A stretch of 64,000 bases of DNA from Candidatus Synoicihabitans palmerolidicus (GCA_020809425.1 JAGGDC010000001.1:1550001-1614000), one strand, 5' to 3'. Counted from the stretch's first letter, positions 51,332 to 61,950 are shown. Translations and numbers: made by a program. The notes: generated by a model from the sequence alone, not told the origin.

Positions 51332-52591
51332 TCAACCGAGTCCCGGGAAATCGATCGTCGCAAAATGGTCGGCCAGCGTCTCCGCCCGGCGGATCACCCG
51401 CCATTGTCCTTCGCCCGACCAGAGTATTTCAGCCGAGCGTAGCTTGGCGTTGTAGTTGAATCCCATCGAATGGCCGTGCGCCCCCGAATCGTGGATCACC
51501 ACCAAATCTCCGATCTCGGGATCCGAGATTTCCCGATCGATCGCAAACTTGTCATTATTCTCACACAGGGAGCCGGTCACATCGTATACCTTCTTCGGCG
51601 CATCTTCCCGCCCCGGCACACTCACGTGATGATACGAGCCATACATTCCCGGTCGCATCAAATTCGCCATGTTGGCGTCAAGCCCCACGTAGTCCTTGTA
51701 GACCGCTTTCTTGTGCAGCACGCGACCCACGAGATAGCCATAGGACCCCGTAATCATCCGGCCACATTCCATCGTAATCTTAATCGGGCCCAACCCCGCC
51801 GCCACGATGGACGCCTCGTACGCCTCACGGATCTTTGACCCCACATAAGCCAAATCCACCGCTGTCTCTTCGGGTCGATACGGAATTCCGATCCCACCAC
51901 CGTGATTCAAGAGCTCAAACTCAATGCCCACTTCGCGGCTCAATTCCACCACCAGATCGAAGAGCATCTGGGCCGTCTCCACAAAATAGTCGGGATTCAA
52001 TTCGTTCGATGCCACCATCGTATGGAGTCCGAAACGCTTCACTCCCTTCGACTTCAACATCCGGTAACCTGCAAACAACTGCGCCCGCGTGAACCCGTAC
52101 TTCGCCTCCTCCGGTTTTCCGATGATCGCGTTACCGGCCTTCAACGGCCCCGGATTGTAGCGAAAACTCACCAGCTCCGGGAGCTTCCCACCCAACGCGT
52201 CCTCCAGGAAATTGATGTGAGAAATGTCATCGAGGTTGATGATCGCGCCCAACTCCGCCGCCTTCTGAAACTCATACGCCGGCGTGTCATTCGAGGTGAA
52301 CACAATGTTTTCCCCCGTAATCCCCACCGCCTCGCACAACACCAACTCCCCATACGACGAACAGTCGCCACCAAGTCCTTCTTCCTTCAATGCCTGCATC
52401 ACATGCGGATTCGGCAGTGCTTTCACGGCAAAGAAATTCTTAAACCCGCCCGGCACCCAATCAAACGCCTCATACAACGCCTTGGCGTTCGCTCGCATGG
52501 CCGACTCGTCGTAAATGTGAAAGGGTGTCGGCACCTGGGCGGCGACGGCTTCGAGTTGAGCTTTGGTAAACGGTAGGGACTTGTCAGACAT
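51332..52591 (-). CDS. lysA: Diaminopimelate decarboxylase
   Basis: The last step of lysine synthesis; PLP enzyme of the alanine racemase fold. The 419-aa product has the PLP lysine in NFFAVKALPNPHV, HTMVASNELNP, the glycine loop LLNHGGGIGIPYR, ECGRMITGSYG, the SLCENNDKF signature and HDSGAHGHSMGFNYN. The start at 52591 (MSDKSLPFTK) is preferred; an in-frame extension to 52630 lacks support. Related carboxynorspermidine decarboxylases are similar, but CENNDKF and GAHGHSM favour LysA. It diverges from the thioredoxin gene. Confidence 0.88.
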   Translation of the reverse strand: MSDKSLPFTKAQLEAVAAQVPTPFHIYDESAMRANAKALYEAFDWVPGGFKNFFAVKALPNPHVMQALKEEGLGGDCSSYGELVLCEAVGITGENIVFTSNDTPAYEFQKAAELGAIINLDDISHINFLEDALGGKLPELVSFRYNPGPLKAGNAIIGKPEEAKYGFTRAQLFAGYRMLKSKGVKRFGLHTMVASNELNPDYFVETAQMLFDLVVELSREVGIEFELLNHGGGIGIPYRPEETAVDLAYVGSKIREAYEASIVAAGLGPIKITMECGRMITGSYGYLVGRVLHKKAVYKDYVGLDANMANLMRPGMYGSYHHVSVPGREDAPKKVYDVTGSLCENNDKFAIDREISDPEIGDLVVIHDSGAHGHSMGFNYNAKLRSAEILWSGEGQWRVIRRAETLADHFATIDFPGLG

Positions 52592-52707
52592 GATCAGTTG
52601 AAGCGGGAACGTCCCAGCGCAGTCACCCAACCGCGACTGTCAACGCCGGACCGCATTTGCCACGCTTTCTTATTGCCCACTTTACGGTCCTTTTGAACAA
52701 CTCGATC

Positions 52708-53655
52708 ATGTCCAAATTGTTGCGAACGGGAATCGTTTCCCTCCTCTGCGTCCTCACCTCGTCCCTCTCGATTGGACAATCCGCCGCCGCCGCCTCGGCC
52801 GAAACGCCCTCCACCCCTGCCGCCAAACTCGATTTGCTCAACGCCCGCATTACAGCGAAAATTGAGGCTGGCCAACGCGAACCCGCCGATTTCGCGGCCG
52901 AATCCGCCGATTTCGACGCCCTCATCACCCACTTCGAAGGCGACGTATCCGATGATGTAGCCCGCATCGCCATGATGCGCGTGGTGTTCACCGCTCAAAT
53001 CCTGCGCGACCAAGACCGTGCTTTCGATCTCCTGGCCGATCTCGCCACGACCTACGAGGGCACCCAAACCGCCCTGTACGCCAGCCAAGTACAACCCCAA
53101 ATGGCGACCGAACGCGCCGCCCGCGCCCGCGCCGATGAACTCATCGGCCAAGCCGCCCCCAACATCGACTTCACGTGGTCCACCCTGCCCGACCTCACTA
53201 ACCGCACCAGCCTTCGCGGCAAAGTCGTCGTCCTCGACTTTTGGGCCACCTGGTGCGGTCCCTGCGTCGCTACGTTCCCTCAGCTCCGTCAACTCACCGC
53301 CCACTACGCCGACTCTCCTGTCGCCATCATTGGCGTCACCAGCCTGCAGGGACGCGTCAACGGATTGTCCCCCCAACCTATTCTCACGCGGGACGATCCC
53401 GACCGTGAATACGAGCTCACCCAGGAATTTATCAAAGCCAAAGAAATGACCTGGCCCGTGGCCTTCAGCGCACAACCCGTCTTTAACCCGGATTATGGCA
53501 TCAAGGGCATCCCCCACCTGGCCATCATCGCTCCCGACGGCACTCTGCGCCACAACAACTTACACCCCGCCATGCCTCACCAGGAGAAACTCGATCTCAT
53601 CAACGCCATCCTGACCGAGTTCAATCTGCCCGTCCCCACCACCTCCTCGGAATAA
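52708..53655 (+). CDS. TlpA-like secreted thioredoxin
   Basis: The 315-aa product has a signal peptide (LLRTGIVSLLCVLTSSLS), a helical N-terminal region (residues about 35-150), and a TlpA/ResA-type thioredoxin domain with the redox motif WCGPC at residues 182-186 (LDFWATWCGPC) and the cis-proline motif GIKGIPHLAIIAPDG. It probably reduces or isomerises periplasmic disulfides. Intact; the ATG at 52708 is chosen because the signal peptide follows it. Confidence 0.88.
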   Translation: MSKLLRTGIVSLLCVLTSSLSIGQSAAAASAETPSTPAAKLDLLNARITAKIEAGQREPADFAAESADFDALITHFEGDVSDDVARIAMMRVVFTAQILRDQDRAFDLLADLATTYEGTQTALYASQVQPQMATERAARARADELIGQAAPNIDFTWSTLPDLTNRTSLRGKVVVLDFWATWCGPCVATFPQLRQLTAHYADSPVAIIGVTSLQGRVNGLSPQPILTRDDPDREYELTQEFIKAKEMTWPVAFSAQPVFNPDYGIKGIPHLAIIAPDGTLRHNNLHPAMPHQEKLDLINAILTEFNLPVPTTSSE

Positions 53656-53930
53656 AGGAGCATTTCGGGAGTCCTCCCCCTCCGCGCCTCGGACCGTAAA
53701 ATCCGCATGGGCTGACGGTTCCGTGCCCCCCTAGTATGTTTAGTGGGCCCCCATTCACCCGAACTCGCCTCGTCTCACCGCTCCCAGTCTGCGTTAATCC
53801 GCGTCCGTCCGTGGTTCCTCCCCTCCAGAAACCTTCACCGGCGGGGTCTCCTCATCTAATTCCACTCTATCGGGATTATCCCCTAAATTGACCCGTAATC
53901 CGGCCGATGAATAATCATCCATGTCTAACC
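53656..53930. other. Intergenic stretch with a repeat-like sequence
   Basis: No ORF of interest. At 53790-53815 TCTGCGTTAATCCGCGTCCG followed by TCCGTGGTT resembles a dispersed intergenic repeat seen in some Verrucomicrobiota and Planctomycetota genomes; from one copy I cannot confirm it. Confidence 0.4.
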
Positions 53931-55115
53931 TAGTGTAGTGGGAGTTAATTAGATATACAAAACAAAAATAGTAGTGCAGGATGGGTGTATGGCCTGCCCT
54001 GTTAATCCGCTCATCATTGATGCCGCACAGCATCAAGAACTTGAACAGATGATCAAACGCCCGACCACGCCGCAACGGGAGGTCAGGCGGGCGCGCATCG
54101 TGTTGTTGCGGGCCGAAGGGAAAAGCCAGGAGACGGTGGCTGTTCAGATCGGAGTGAATCGTCCGGTGGTGGTGAAGTGGGAAAAGCGATTTCGTGAAGC
54201 AGGGTTGGCTGGCTGGGCCGAAGCGAGACGTTCGGGCCGGAAGCCGAGTGTGGATGTGGCGATTCGCGCGCAGATCGTCACTGAGGTCACGCAACCCCCG
54301 GCCGGGCGCACCCGCTGGTCCTCACGGGCGATGGCCAAGGCCAAGGGGGGTGTCGGCCCACACCGTGCAGCGTCTGTGGCGGGCCAACGACCTGAAGCCC
54401 CATTTGCGACGAACGTTCAAGTTGTCGCGTGACCGGAACTTCGAGGCCAAGTTTTGGGATGTCATCGGCTTGTATCTGAATCCGCCCGATCGGGCCTTGG
54501 TGCTGTGTTGCGACGAGACAAGCCAGTGCCAGGAGTTTGAGCGCACCCAGCCGGGCCTGCCTTGGGTATCTGGCACATCACAACCGCCACCCACGATTAC
54601 ACCCGCCACGGCACGGTCACGCTATTCGCCGCCCTCGGCTATCTGGACGGCAAAATCATGCGACGCACCGCCTCTCGGCATACCCACCGCGAATGGCTCG
54701 GTTTCCTCAAGCACATCGATGCGCAGGCACCCGACAGCTTGGTCCTGCATCTGATCATCGACAACCACGCCACCCACAAGCACGCCAAAGTGAAGAGCTG
54801 GATAAAGTGGCGCCATGAGCGCCATGCCAAAGCCCATGGCGTCGAGCGCATCGCACTGCACTCCAACATCCTCTTCCTGGTTGAATCTAGTGGAGCGCTT
54901 CTTCCGCGACCTCACCGTCGATTGTATCCGCGATGGCAGCTTCACCAGCGTTCGAGACCTCACCAACGCCATCGAAACCTACATGGCCGCACGCGACCTC
55001 GAACCCACCCGCTACACTTGGAAGGCCGAAGGCTCCGCCATCCTGGATAAAATCCACCGCGCCCGCACCGCCGCATCCCTTTATTCAGTATAGTTCATTA
55101 ACTCTCAGCACACTA
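53931..55115 (+). mobile_element. IS630-family element
   Basis: Imperfect end repeats: TAGTGTAGTGGGAGTTAATT at the left, and the inverse of TAGTGTGCTGAGAGTTAATG at the right. TA at both tips fits the IS630 target. The right tip directly abuts family-1 copy C (shared TA at 55114-55115). Confidence 0.88.
53974..55093 (+). pseudogene. IS630-family transposase, frameshifted
   Basis: N-terminal winged-helix pair (RARIVLLRAEGKSQETVAVQ, NRPVVVKWEKRFREAGLAG), then HTVQRLWRANDLKPH, first Asp in LVLCCDETSQCQ, second in LHLIIDNHATHKH, final Glu in NLVERFFRDLT: IS630/Tc1-mariner type. The frame changes near 54350, 54560 and 54880. Confidence 0.88.
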
Positions 55116-56839
55116 GAGCGTGTCCCATGGACCCTGATTTTGGAAGGGGGGCAGGAAAGCCGATTTTTGAGCGGATTTCCGACTACCAATGGCGGATGTA
55201 GGCGCGCGCAGATGCAATTTAATGGCTAAATTGCAGTGTCGCAGCAGTCAGTGCCTGGCTCGTTTCCATGAGGGAACCTCCGGCAGCCGGTGTATTGTTC
55301 ATCGTTGGAGTAGGCTTGGTGGTTTTAGGCGGCTTGGGCCTGCGGTGGTTGGTCGGCCAGCAGTCGGGCGATGAGCCACAGGTTGTGACCGAGGATGCTC
55401 CAGGCTACCGCCAGGTAGCGATTCGTGAAGCCTCTGGCACTCAATCGCTTGCCTTGGCGTTGCTTGATGATGGCGATGCGGGCTTCCGTCGAAGTCCGGC
55501 GATGTTGGAGCGCCACGAACTGCGGCTCCTGCATGCGCCGTTGCAGTTGCTGCGGCTCGCGGGGGCAAGTGGCGTCATAAATGTCGGCTTCGGCCAAGCG
55601 TTCGCACAGCCCGTTTGGTCGAGAAGCCTCGGTCGGTGCTCGCCGCTTGGATCGGGGTGCTCAGATCGAACTGCTTCTGGCGCTCGAGGCTCTGGTCGAA
55701 CTGACGCCATTCGGCCGGAGTCATTCCCTGATACAACTGCCAATCGGTGATCAACCCCGTCACGTTCTCACTGATCATGAGGGTGTTGCCAAACTCGACC
55801 TCGCCGGACGCCTTGCCCCGGACCACGGTCTGCACGTCGGGTTCGTAGACGCTGAGGATCTTCTCGGCGTTGGGCACTGGTCGCGCGCCGATGATGCGTT
55901 CGTGGGCCTGTTTGATCGCGGCCGGCAGTTGCTCGAGCCTGGCGTCGATGCGCGCAATGATGCGGGTGGGTGGCCTGGCGCTCACTGAACCGGGTCCGGG
56001 CGTAGTTGGCGGCGAGGTGGTCGCGGCGGCGGCGGGCGTGCTCGCCGATGGTGCGCAGCAGGCGTTTCATCTGGCGGAGCACGCCCTTGCGGGCCCGCTT
56101 CGCATCGCGGCGCCGTCGGCTGTGGGTCATCGCGATGCACCACCGATTCATCTGCTTGGCAAAGACTGGCGGCTCGTTCGGCATCCGACCCCGCAACCCC
56201 GCTGCACGGAGCAGTTTCACCGCCTTGAGCAGGGGGGTGCGACTCACGTCGCGAAAGAGCACCCAGTCGACCGGAAAATGGATGTTGGCCTGCAGGCAGG
56301 TCGAGTCCACCAGGCACGTATCCATCGGCTGCGCCGCAGCCAGTCCCAGTTCGCTCGCCCGGTCCGCCTCACCGCACATCTCGATAAAGACTTGGCTCAT
56401 CCTGCGCACCTGCCCGGCGGTGAAGCATTTGGACGCACGCTCCCGCACGCTTTCTTTGGGAGACCCCCTTGATGCCGTCGATCCGGCGCGCTCCGCAAAA
56501 GTCGGCCAACAGATCGCTGGAGGCGATGCTCAGGGAAAGGTTACGCAAGCTGATTTTCCCGAGCATCATGCGCAATCCCTGCACCCGCAGTGCCTTGCGC
56601 GCGAACTGCAGGTGTCGTGGCAACCCAGCCACGTCGTCGCCCCGCCAGTTTTCCCGGGCAAGGTCTGGACGCAGCCAGGTTTGCAGGGCAACTTCCGGGA
56701 CGACGGCTTCGGTAGTATTGTTCACACCAAATTATACACGCCGTTTTTATGCCGAAACCAGGAAATCCTCCCGGTTTCTGCCTCTTTATTTTTACGCTAC
56801 CTCCTCATCGCCAATCTCTTGCGCTTGTGGGACACGCTC
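55116..56839 (-). mobile_element. Family-1 IS, copy C (internal deletion)
   Basis: Complete at both ends, inverted, 1724 bp. A 105-bp deletion in the N-terminal part of the transposase accounts for its smaller size versus copies B and D. It has truncated a gene for an exported protein at its right edge. Confidence 0.9.
55341..56725 (-). pseudogene. Family-1 IS transposase, copy C
   Basis: RPDL is joined directly to ARENWRGDD, lacking the 35 residues (TPVGPNKDY... to MAVDF) of copies A and B. Frameshifts follow near 56460, 56240, 55985 and 55610. Confidence 0.85.
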
Positions 56840-56974
56840 CATGTAACCGCCTCCGGGTCGCGTAGCCTCCACTCCCGTCACCGTGGGCTCTTCATCGGCT
56901 TCCTGTGCACTCATCACGGGCGCCAACAAAACGAAAGCCAATGACCACCAACCCAGCATTCGGAAAAGCTTCAT
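56840..56974 (-). pseudogene. Exported protein, N-terminal 45 residues
   Basis: ATG 56974; signal peptide (WWSLAFVLLAPVMSAQ) then EADEEPTVTGVEATRPGGGY, cut by IS copy C. It lies 60 bp downstream of rarA on the same strand. The body of the gene is missing. Confidence 0.6.
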
Positions 56975-57034
56975 TACTTCAGCCTAAGGCGGTGCCTCTC
57001 TGGCGCAAGCCGGGGTCCCGTCCCGGTGCGCGAT

Positions 57035-58390
57035 TCACGATCCTTTGATCTTCGCCTTCAACTCTCGCCAACGAGTCAACCGATCTGCAATCCGCATCTC
57101 CAGTCCATGTCTCGACGGCTCGTATAATTTGAGTGGGGTCGTGAGATAATCTTCGCCTGAAATGCCTTCCGGAAATTTGTGAGAATATTCGTAACCCTTG
57201 CCATGGCCCGCACGCTTGCTGGCTTGACCGCCTTTGTCTCGCAGCGGCAGCGGTACCGGCTGCACCGGCGCCGATTTGAGTGCCTGCTTCGCCGCCGCCA
57301 ACGCCATCGTCGCGGAATTGCTCTTCGGCGCGCACGCAATGTGCAACGTGGCATGCGCCAACGTTAACTCCGCCTCCGGCAACCCGATAAAGTCCACGGC
57401 CTGCTGTGCCGCCACCGCCAAAGGCAAGGCGAACGGATCCGCCAACCCGATGTCCTCGCTCGCCAGAATCATCAACCGGCGCGCAATGAACCGCGGATCT
57501 TCCCCCCCCCCCAACATTTTCGCCAACCAATACATGGCCGCATCGGGATCCCCCCCTCGGCAACTTTTGATAAACGCCGAAACCGTATCGTAATGCTCAT
57601 CCTCGTCGGCGTCGTAACGGATCCGTCGCTCCCGGGCAAACGACTCCAATTCACTCGCCTCAATACAGGTTTTCCCGTCCAGGCTGAGTGCGATCACTTC
57701 GAGCGCATTCAAAGCCCGCCGCAAATCGCCATCACACAAGACCGCCAAGTCCGCCAATACGGCGTCATCGGCCGTCAGTCCGCGCTCGCCCAATCCACGT
57801 TCGGTATCCTCCAGCGCCCGGCGCAACACCGATGCCACCGCCTCCGTCGATAGCGGTTCCAACCGAAATAGATGACTGCGGGAAAGCAGCGGCGGATTCA
57901 CGTAAAACCCTGGGTTGTGCGTGGTTGCTCCGATCAACCGCACATTGCCCTCCTCCACATCCGGCAACAAGAGGTCTTGTTGCGCTTTATTAAACCGGTG
58001 CAGCTCGTCGATGAAGAGCAACGTGCGTGCCTCGGGCATCTTGCGCGCCAATGACAGGATTTCACGTAACTCGGCCACGTTCGACATCACGGCATTCAAA
58101 CGCACAAACCGGCTCTTCGTCTCCCGCGCAATCACCTCCGCAAAACTCGTCTTACCGCAGCCCGGAGGGCCGTAAAATAGCAGACTGCCAAACCGGTCCG
58201 TATTAATCAGCCGAGGCAACAGGCTGCCTTCCTTGGTCAGATGTTCCTGCCCCACTATTTCACTTAACTCCCGTGGACGCATCCGAGCCGCCAGGGGTTG
58301 ATGGCTTCCGCCGCCGCCCGCGCCCGACGTCCCCGCCGCATCATCGGTCGCTGCGGGTCCAAAAAAGTCGGATTGATCAGGTTCAGCCAT
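57035..58390 (-). CDS. rarA: Replication-associated recombination protein A (AAA+ ATPase)
   Basis: The MgsA/RarA ATPase acts at stalled replication forks. The 451-aa product has MRPRELSEIVGQEHL, Walker A YGPPGCGKTS, Walker B LLFIDELHRFNKAQQD, sensor 1 LIGATTHNPGFYVN, sensor 2 CDGDLRRALNALE and the tetramerisation domain (SAFIKSCRGGDPDAAMYWLA, ASEDIGLADP, YEYSHKFPEGISGEDY). The start at 58390 (MAEPDQSDFFG) is chosen; upstream in-frame sequence is atypical. A G10 tract encodes Gly-Gly-Gly in MLGGGEDPRF; the frame is intact there. Confidence 0.95.
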   Translation of the reverse strand: MAEPDQSDFFGPAATDDAAGTSGAGGGGSHQPLAARMRPRELSEIVGQEHLTKEGSLLPRLINTDRFGSLLFYGPPGCGKTSFAEVIARETKSRFVRLNAVMSNVAELREILSLARKMPEARTLLFIDELHRFNKAQQDLLLPDVEEGNVRLIGATTHNPGFYVNPPLLSRSHLFRLEPLSTEAVASVLRRALEDTERGLGERGLTADDAVLADLAVLCDGDLRRALNALEVIALSLDGKTCIEASELESFARERRIRYDADEDEHYDTVSAFIKSCRGGDPDAAMYWLAKMLGGGEDPRFIARRLMILASEDIGLADPFALPLAVAAQQAVDFIGLPEAELTLAHATLHIACAPKSNSATMALAAAKQALKSAPVQPVPLPLRDKGGQASKRAGHGKGYEYSHKFPEGISGEDYLTTPLKLYEPSRHGLEMRIADRLTRWRELKAKIKGS

Positions 58391-58462
58391 ACGAGCGCTC
58401 CAAAGTGAAGGAAAGGTACCGGGAAATGAAAGAACGCCTTTTGATAAATCGTTACAGACCCC

Positions 58463-58993
58463 ATGAGGAGCAGTTCCCATCTGGGTCATCGCGCCCCACT
58501 ACTCTGGCTCGCCCTCCCCTTCGCCACGGGGATCGGGCTCGCTCACACGGCACCTCAGCCCTTGCCGCTGCTTCCTTTCGGTCTGGGGCTCAGCGCCGCG
58601 CTGATCCTCGCCGGGATCAAATTCCAATCGCTATCCTCCCCCGTTCACCTCGCGCTGCTGATTTCCGCTATCTGCGCGCTCGGAGCCCTGCACCATGAAC
58701 TGCACCGCAACCGCTTGCCGGATTGGGACTTCCTCCCGGATCGCGAGGCCAACCTGCACGTGCGTATCGACCGCGTATTCAATACCACCGATCACGCCCA
58801 ATCCATTAGCGCAATTGGCACCATCACGGCGAGCTCACTCCACTTAACCGATCTGATCGGTCAATCTCTACGCCTCGAGGTGTGGCGCAATCATCGCGCC
58901 AATCCGGTGATTCGAGACACCACTATTCGCGTGCGGGGGCAACTTCAGCCCGTCCCACGCCAAAGCGACGGCCGCGAATTCACCTCCTACCTC
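58463..58993 (+). pseudogene. ComEC/Rec2-family protein, N-terminal fragment
   Basis: ATG 58463. Two or three membrane helices (LLWLALPFATGIGLA, LGLSAALILAGI, LALLISAICALGALHHELH) and a soluble DUF4131 domain (VRIDRVFNTTDHAQS, IRVRGQLQPVPR) match the start of ComEC. The ComEC channel and nuclease domains are missing: family-1 IS copy D begins at 58994. ComEC moves DNA across the inner membrane in transformation, so this copy no longer can. Confidence 0.75.
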
Positions 58994-59050
58994 GAGCCTA
59001 TCTCTCGGGCTCAAGTCGTTGGTGATAAGCTGTAAGCGTGATAAAAAAGA

Positions 59051-59083
59051 GGCCTAAACCGGGAGTCAATCTTGGTTTAGGCC
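59051..59083 (+). promoter_or_regulatory. Hairpin upstream of family-1 transposase, copy D
   Basis: A 10-bp perfect stem GGCCTAAACC / GGTTTAGGCC. Copy A has G-C where this has T-A in the fourth inner pair, keeping pairing. TATGAT follows at 59097-59102 and the GTG at 59108. Confidence 0.65.
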
Positions 59084-59107
59084 CAAAAACGGCGTCTATG
59101 ATTGAGT

Positions 59108-60600
59108 GTGACACTAATACACAAAGCCGTCGGAGATGAAATTGCCCAGCAGAGCTGGCTGCGTCCAGCGCTTACGACTGTCGGGCCGAACAAAGATTAC
59201 GGGCAGTTTCGCGAGCAGCTCGATGCGGTGGACCGAGTGCTGCAAGCCAGCCACCTTGAATCGATGGCGATGGACTTCGCGCGGGTGGGCTTCGAGTCGG
59301 TCGACGCCGGGCAGCGGCGCCGTCGCCTGGAGTTCGCGCGCAAGGCGCTGCAGGTGAATGTGTTGCGTATGCTGTTGGGAAACATGCCTTTTCGGCAACT
59401 CTCGCGCACGATTACATCGAGCGACTTGCTGGCCGACTTCTGCGGGGTGCGCACGATTGAGGGCATCAAGGGCGTTTCCAAGAGCGTGTTGGAGCGAGCT
59501 TCGCAGTGCTTTACCGCCCGAACCGGTGCGGTGGATGGGTCAGGTGTTTATCGAGATGGTCGCCGAGGCGGACCGGGCGGCCGACCTCGGTCTGGCCGAG
59601 CCGCAGTCGATGGAGACGTGCCTGGTGGACTCGACGTGCTTGCCCACCAACATCCACTTTCCGGTGGATTGGGTGCTACTGCGCGATGTGAGCCGAACCC
59701 TGCTCAAGGCGGTGATCCTGATCCGCCGGGCCGGCATGCGTGCACGCATGCCGGCGGAGCCGGAGGTCTTCGCCCGACAGATGAACCGGCTGTGCATTGA
59801 GATGACGCACACCCGACGGCGTGCGAATGCCAAACGAGCGCGCAAGCAGGTGCTACGCAAGATGAAGAGACTGTTGCGCACCATCGGTGAACACGCCCAG
59901 CGACACCGCGACCGCCTGGACCAAGAGTATGCGTCGACCCACACCTCCGTGCGACAGGCCCCTCGCATCGTCGAACGCATCGACGCGATGTTGGCTCAGA
60001 TGCCCGCAACGATCAACCAGGCCCACGAACGCATCATCGGCGCGCGCCATGCCCAGCGCCGAGAAGATCCTCCGCGTGTATGAGCCCGATGTGCAGGTGC
60101 TGGTCAGAGGCAAGGCATCGGGCGAACTCGAGTTTGGTAACACCGCTATGATCAGTGAGAACGCGACCGGATTGATCAACGACTGGCAGATGTATCAGCA
60201 GGCTGCCCCCGCCGAATGGCGCCAGTTGAGCGAAAGCTTTGATCGTCAGAATCAGTTCGACGTGAGCACGCCGATCACCGCCGCGGGCACCGACCGGGGC
60301 TTCGCGACCAAGCGGATGCGTCAGATCCTGGCCGCTGCGGGCATCTACGGCGCGACCTGCCCGCGCGATCCTCAAGAACTGAAGCAACGTATGACGGAAC
60401 CAAAGTTCGTCCAATTGCAACGCCGCCGAGCCTCGACTGAGGCTCGCATTGCCATCCTCAAGCAGCGTCAAGGCCAGCGTTTGCGAGCCAAGGGCTTTAT
60501 GCACCGCTACCTCACGGTAGCATGGAGCGTCCTCGGCCACAACCTCTGGCTGATTGCCAGACTGCTGGCCGACCAGCCGCCACTGGCCCAAGCGGCCTGA
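59108..60600 (+). pseudogene. Family-1 IS transposase, copy D (frameshifted)
   Basis: About 75-80% similar in protein to copy A by eye: SDLLADFCGVRTIEGIKGVS, CLVDSTCLPTNIHFPVDW, ISENATGLINDWQMYQ, GTDRGFATKRM, SVLGHNLWLIARLLAD. Frame breaks lie near 59515 and 60050. Confidence 0.85.
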
Positions 60601-60815
60601 GGTTATCACTAAAATCACTCCGTCACGATGCCCAACCGGATCACCGGAGGGCTTCGCGTGGCTGCGCTCCGAAGCACATTCACATTGAGGATTCCTGCAC
60701 GCAACGTATTTGCGTTTCAAGAGGTAGAATCCGCTCTTTCCGCTTCATAATTCTGTGAACGAAAATCTCCTCCCGATCCTACGCACGAAAATCGGGGTCA
60801 ATGGGACAGGCTCTA

Positions 60816-61116
60816 CCTGACGGTAACCTGGAGCATCCTCGGTCACAACCTGTGGCTCATCGCCCGACTGCTGGCCCGACCAACCACCGCAGGCCCAAGC
60901 CGCCTAAAACCACCAAGCCTACTCCAACGATGAACAATAAACCGGCTGCCGGAGGTTCCCTCATGGAAACGATCCAGGCACTGACTGCTGCGACACTGCA
61001 ATTTAGCCATTAAATTGCATCTGCGCGCGCCTACATCCGCCATTGGTAGCCGGAAATCCGCTCAAAAATCGGCTTTCCTGCCCCCCTTCCAAAATCAGGG
61101 TAAATGAAACACGCTC
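60816..61116 (+). mobile_element. Family-1 IS remnant E (right end only)
   Basis: 301 bp from CCTGACGGTAACCTGG to the terminus ACACGCTC (then TA), matching copy B's right end. Its left edge is the same transposase position as in remnant A', where the right end of copy D is inserted. It ends 65 bp before the pal start. Confidence 0.85.
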
Positions 61117-61180
61117 TAAATATCTTGCTCGCTTAAAATCCATCCCCGATAAGAAGTACAGATTACCCCTTTCCAGACTC

Positions 61181-61765
61181 ATGAGCGTTTTTGCTAAGAA
61201 ATTTCTCCTCATTCTCACTGTTGCCACCCTCGCTTTGACGACCGGGTGCAACAAGAAACCCATCCGCCCGGATCCGAGTGCGACGATGATGGGACCTGGT
61301 GCAGGCTATGACGACGGAAGTCTGCTTAACCCGACCGAGGTGCTCATGAGAGATCCTCTCTTGAGAGACTATAACAGCATACTGGAGACTCGCGGTTCGG
61401 GTGGCATCATTGAAACGGATGACATGATTTGTGGCGTACTTGAGCCGGTCTACTTTGATTTCGACCAGTCAGGCATCAAAGCATCTGAGCGTGTGAAGCT
61501 CGAAGCCGCTATCGATTATCTCAACGCAAATCCTCAATACCGTCTCCTGATGGAAGGCCACTGCGATTGGAAAGGCACATCCGAGTACAACCTTGGCCTC
61601 GGAGATCGCCGGGCTGGCGTCGCTCGTCAGTTTCTCGAGACCGCAGGCGTAGGTATGACTCGTCTGGAAATCGCCTCCAAGGGTGATTTGGAAGCAGTTG
61701 AAAACGGAGACTATATTCAAGCCGCCCAAGACCGTCGTGTGGATCTGGTGATCCTCAAGCCGTAG
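61181..61765 (+). CDS. pal: Peptidoglycan-associated lipoprotein (Pal/OmpA family)
   Basis: The 194-aa product has a lipoprotein signal with lipobox LTTGC (Cys23). After a short linker, an OmpA-like peptidoglycan-binding domain: YFDFDQSGIK, LLMEGHCDWKGTSEYNLGLG, RRAGVARQFLE, AQDRRVDLVIL. In OmpA-like domains an Asp and an Arg bind diaminopimelate; both are seen (HCDW, DRR). ATG 61181 is used. An IS terminus 65 bp upstream may have replaced or supplied its promoter. No tol genes are in the window. Confidence 0.93.
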   Translation: MSVFAKKFLLILTVATLALTTGCNKKPIRPDPSATMMGPGAGYDDGSLLNPTEVLMRDPLLRDYNSILETRGSGGIIETDDMICGVLEPVYFDFDQSGIKASERVKLEAAIDYLNANPQYRLLMEGHCDWKGTSEYNLGLGDRRAGVARQFLETAGVGMTRLEIASKGDLEAVENGDYIQAAQDRRVDLVILKP

Positions 61766-61791
61766 TCACTACCATCAAATTTCAGTTCCCG

Positions 61792-61820
61792 AAAGCCCGG
61801 CCGCAAGGACCGGGCTTTTT
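61792..61820 (+). terminator. Terminator after pal
   Basis: Stem AAAGCCCGG / CCGGGCTTT (9 bp) with a 9-nt loop and a T-run. Confidence 0.9.
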
Positions 61821-61950
61821 GGTCGTCGGACAATCCGGCATGAGCGGCTACTCTCCGCAGCCGACCTCGAGCCCAAACCGGTTCGCTGCTCCCGCCCCTC
61901 CCTGCCACACCCCGGAACGTCGTCACCACGGTGAAGTCCCGCCCCTGCGC

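Larger units (their letters stand above)
58994..60813 (+). mobile_element. Family-1 IS, copy D (divergent subfamily)
   Basis: 1820 bp, like copy B. The left end GAGCCTATCTCTCGGGCTCAAG aligns with GAGCGTGTCCCACAAGCGCAAG, and the right end AATCGGGGTCAATGGGACAG aligns with AATCAGGGTAAATGGGACAC. The right end abuts remnant E through TA 60814-60815. The 3' noncoding part (60601-60760) does not match A-C. Confidence 0.85.
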
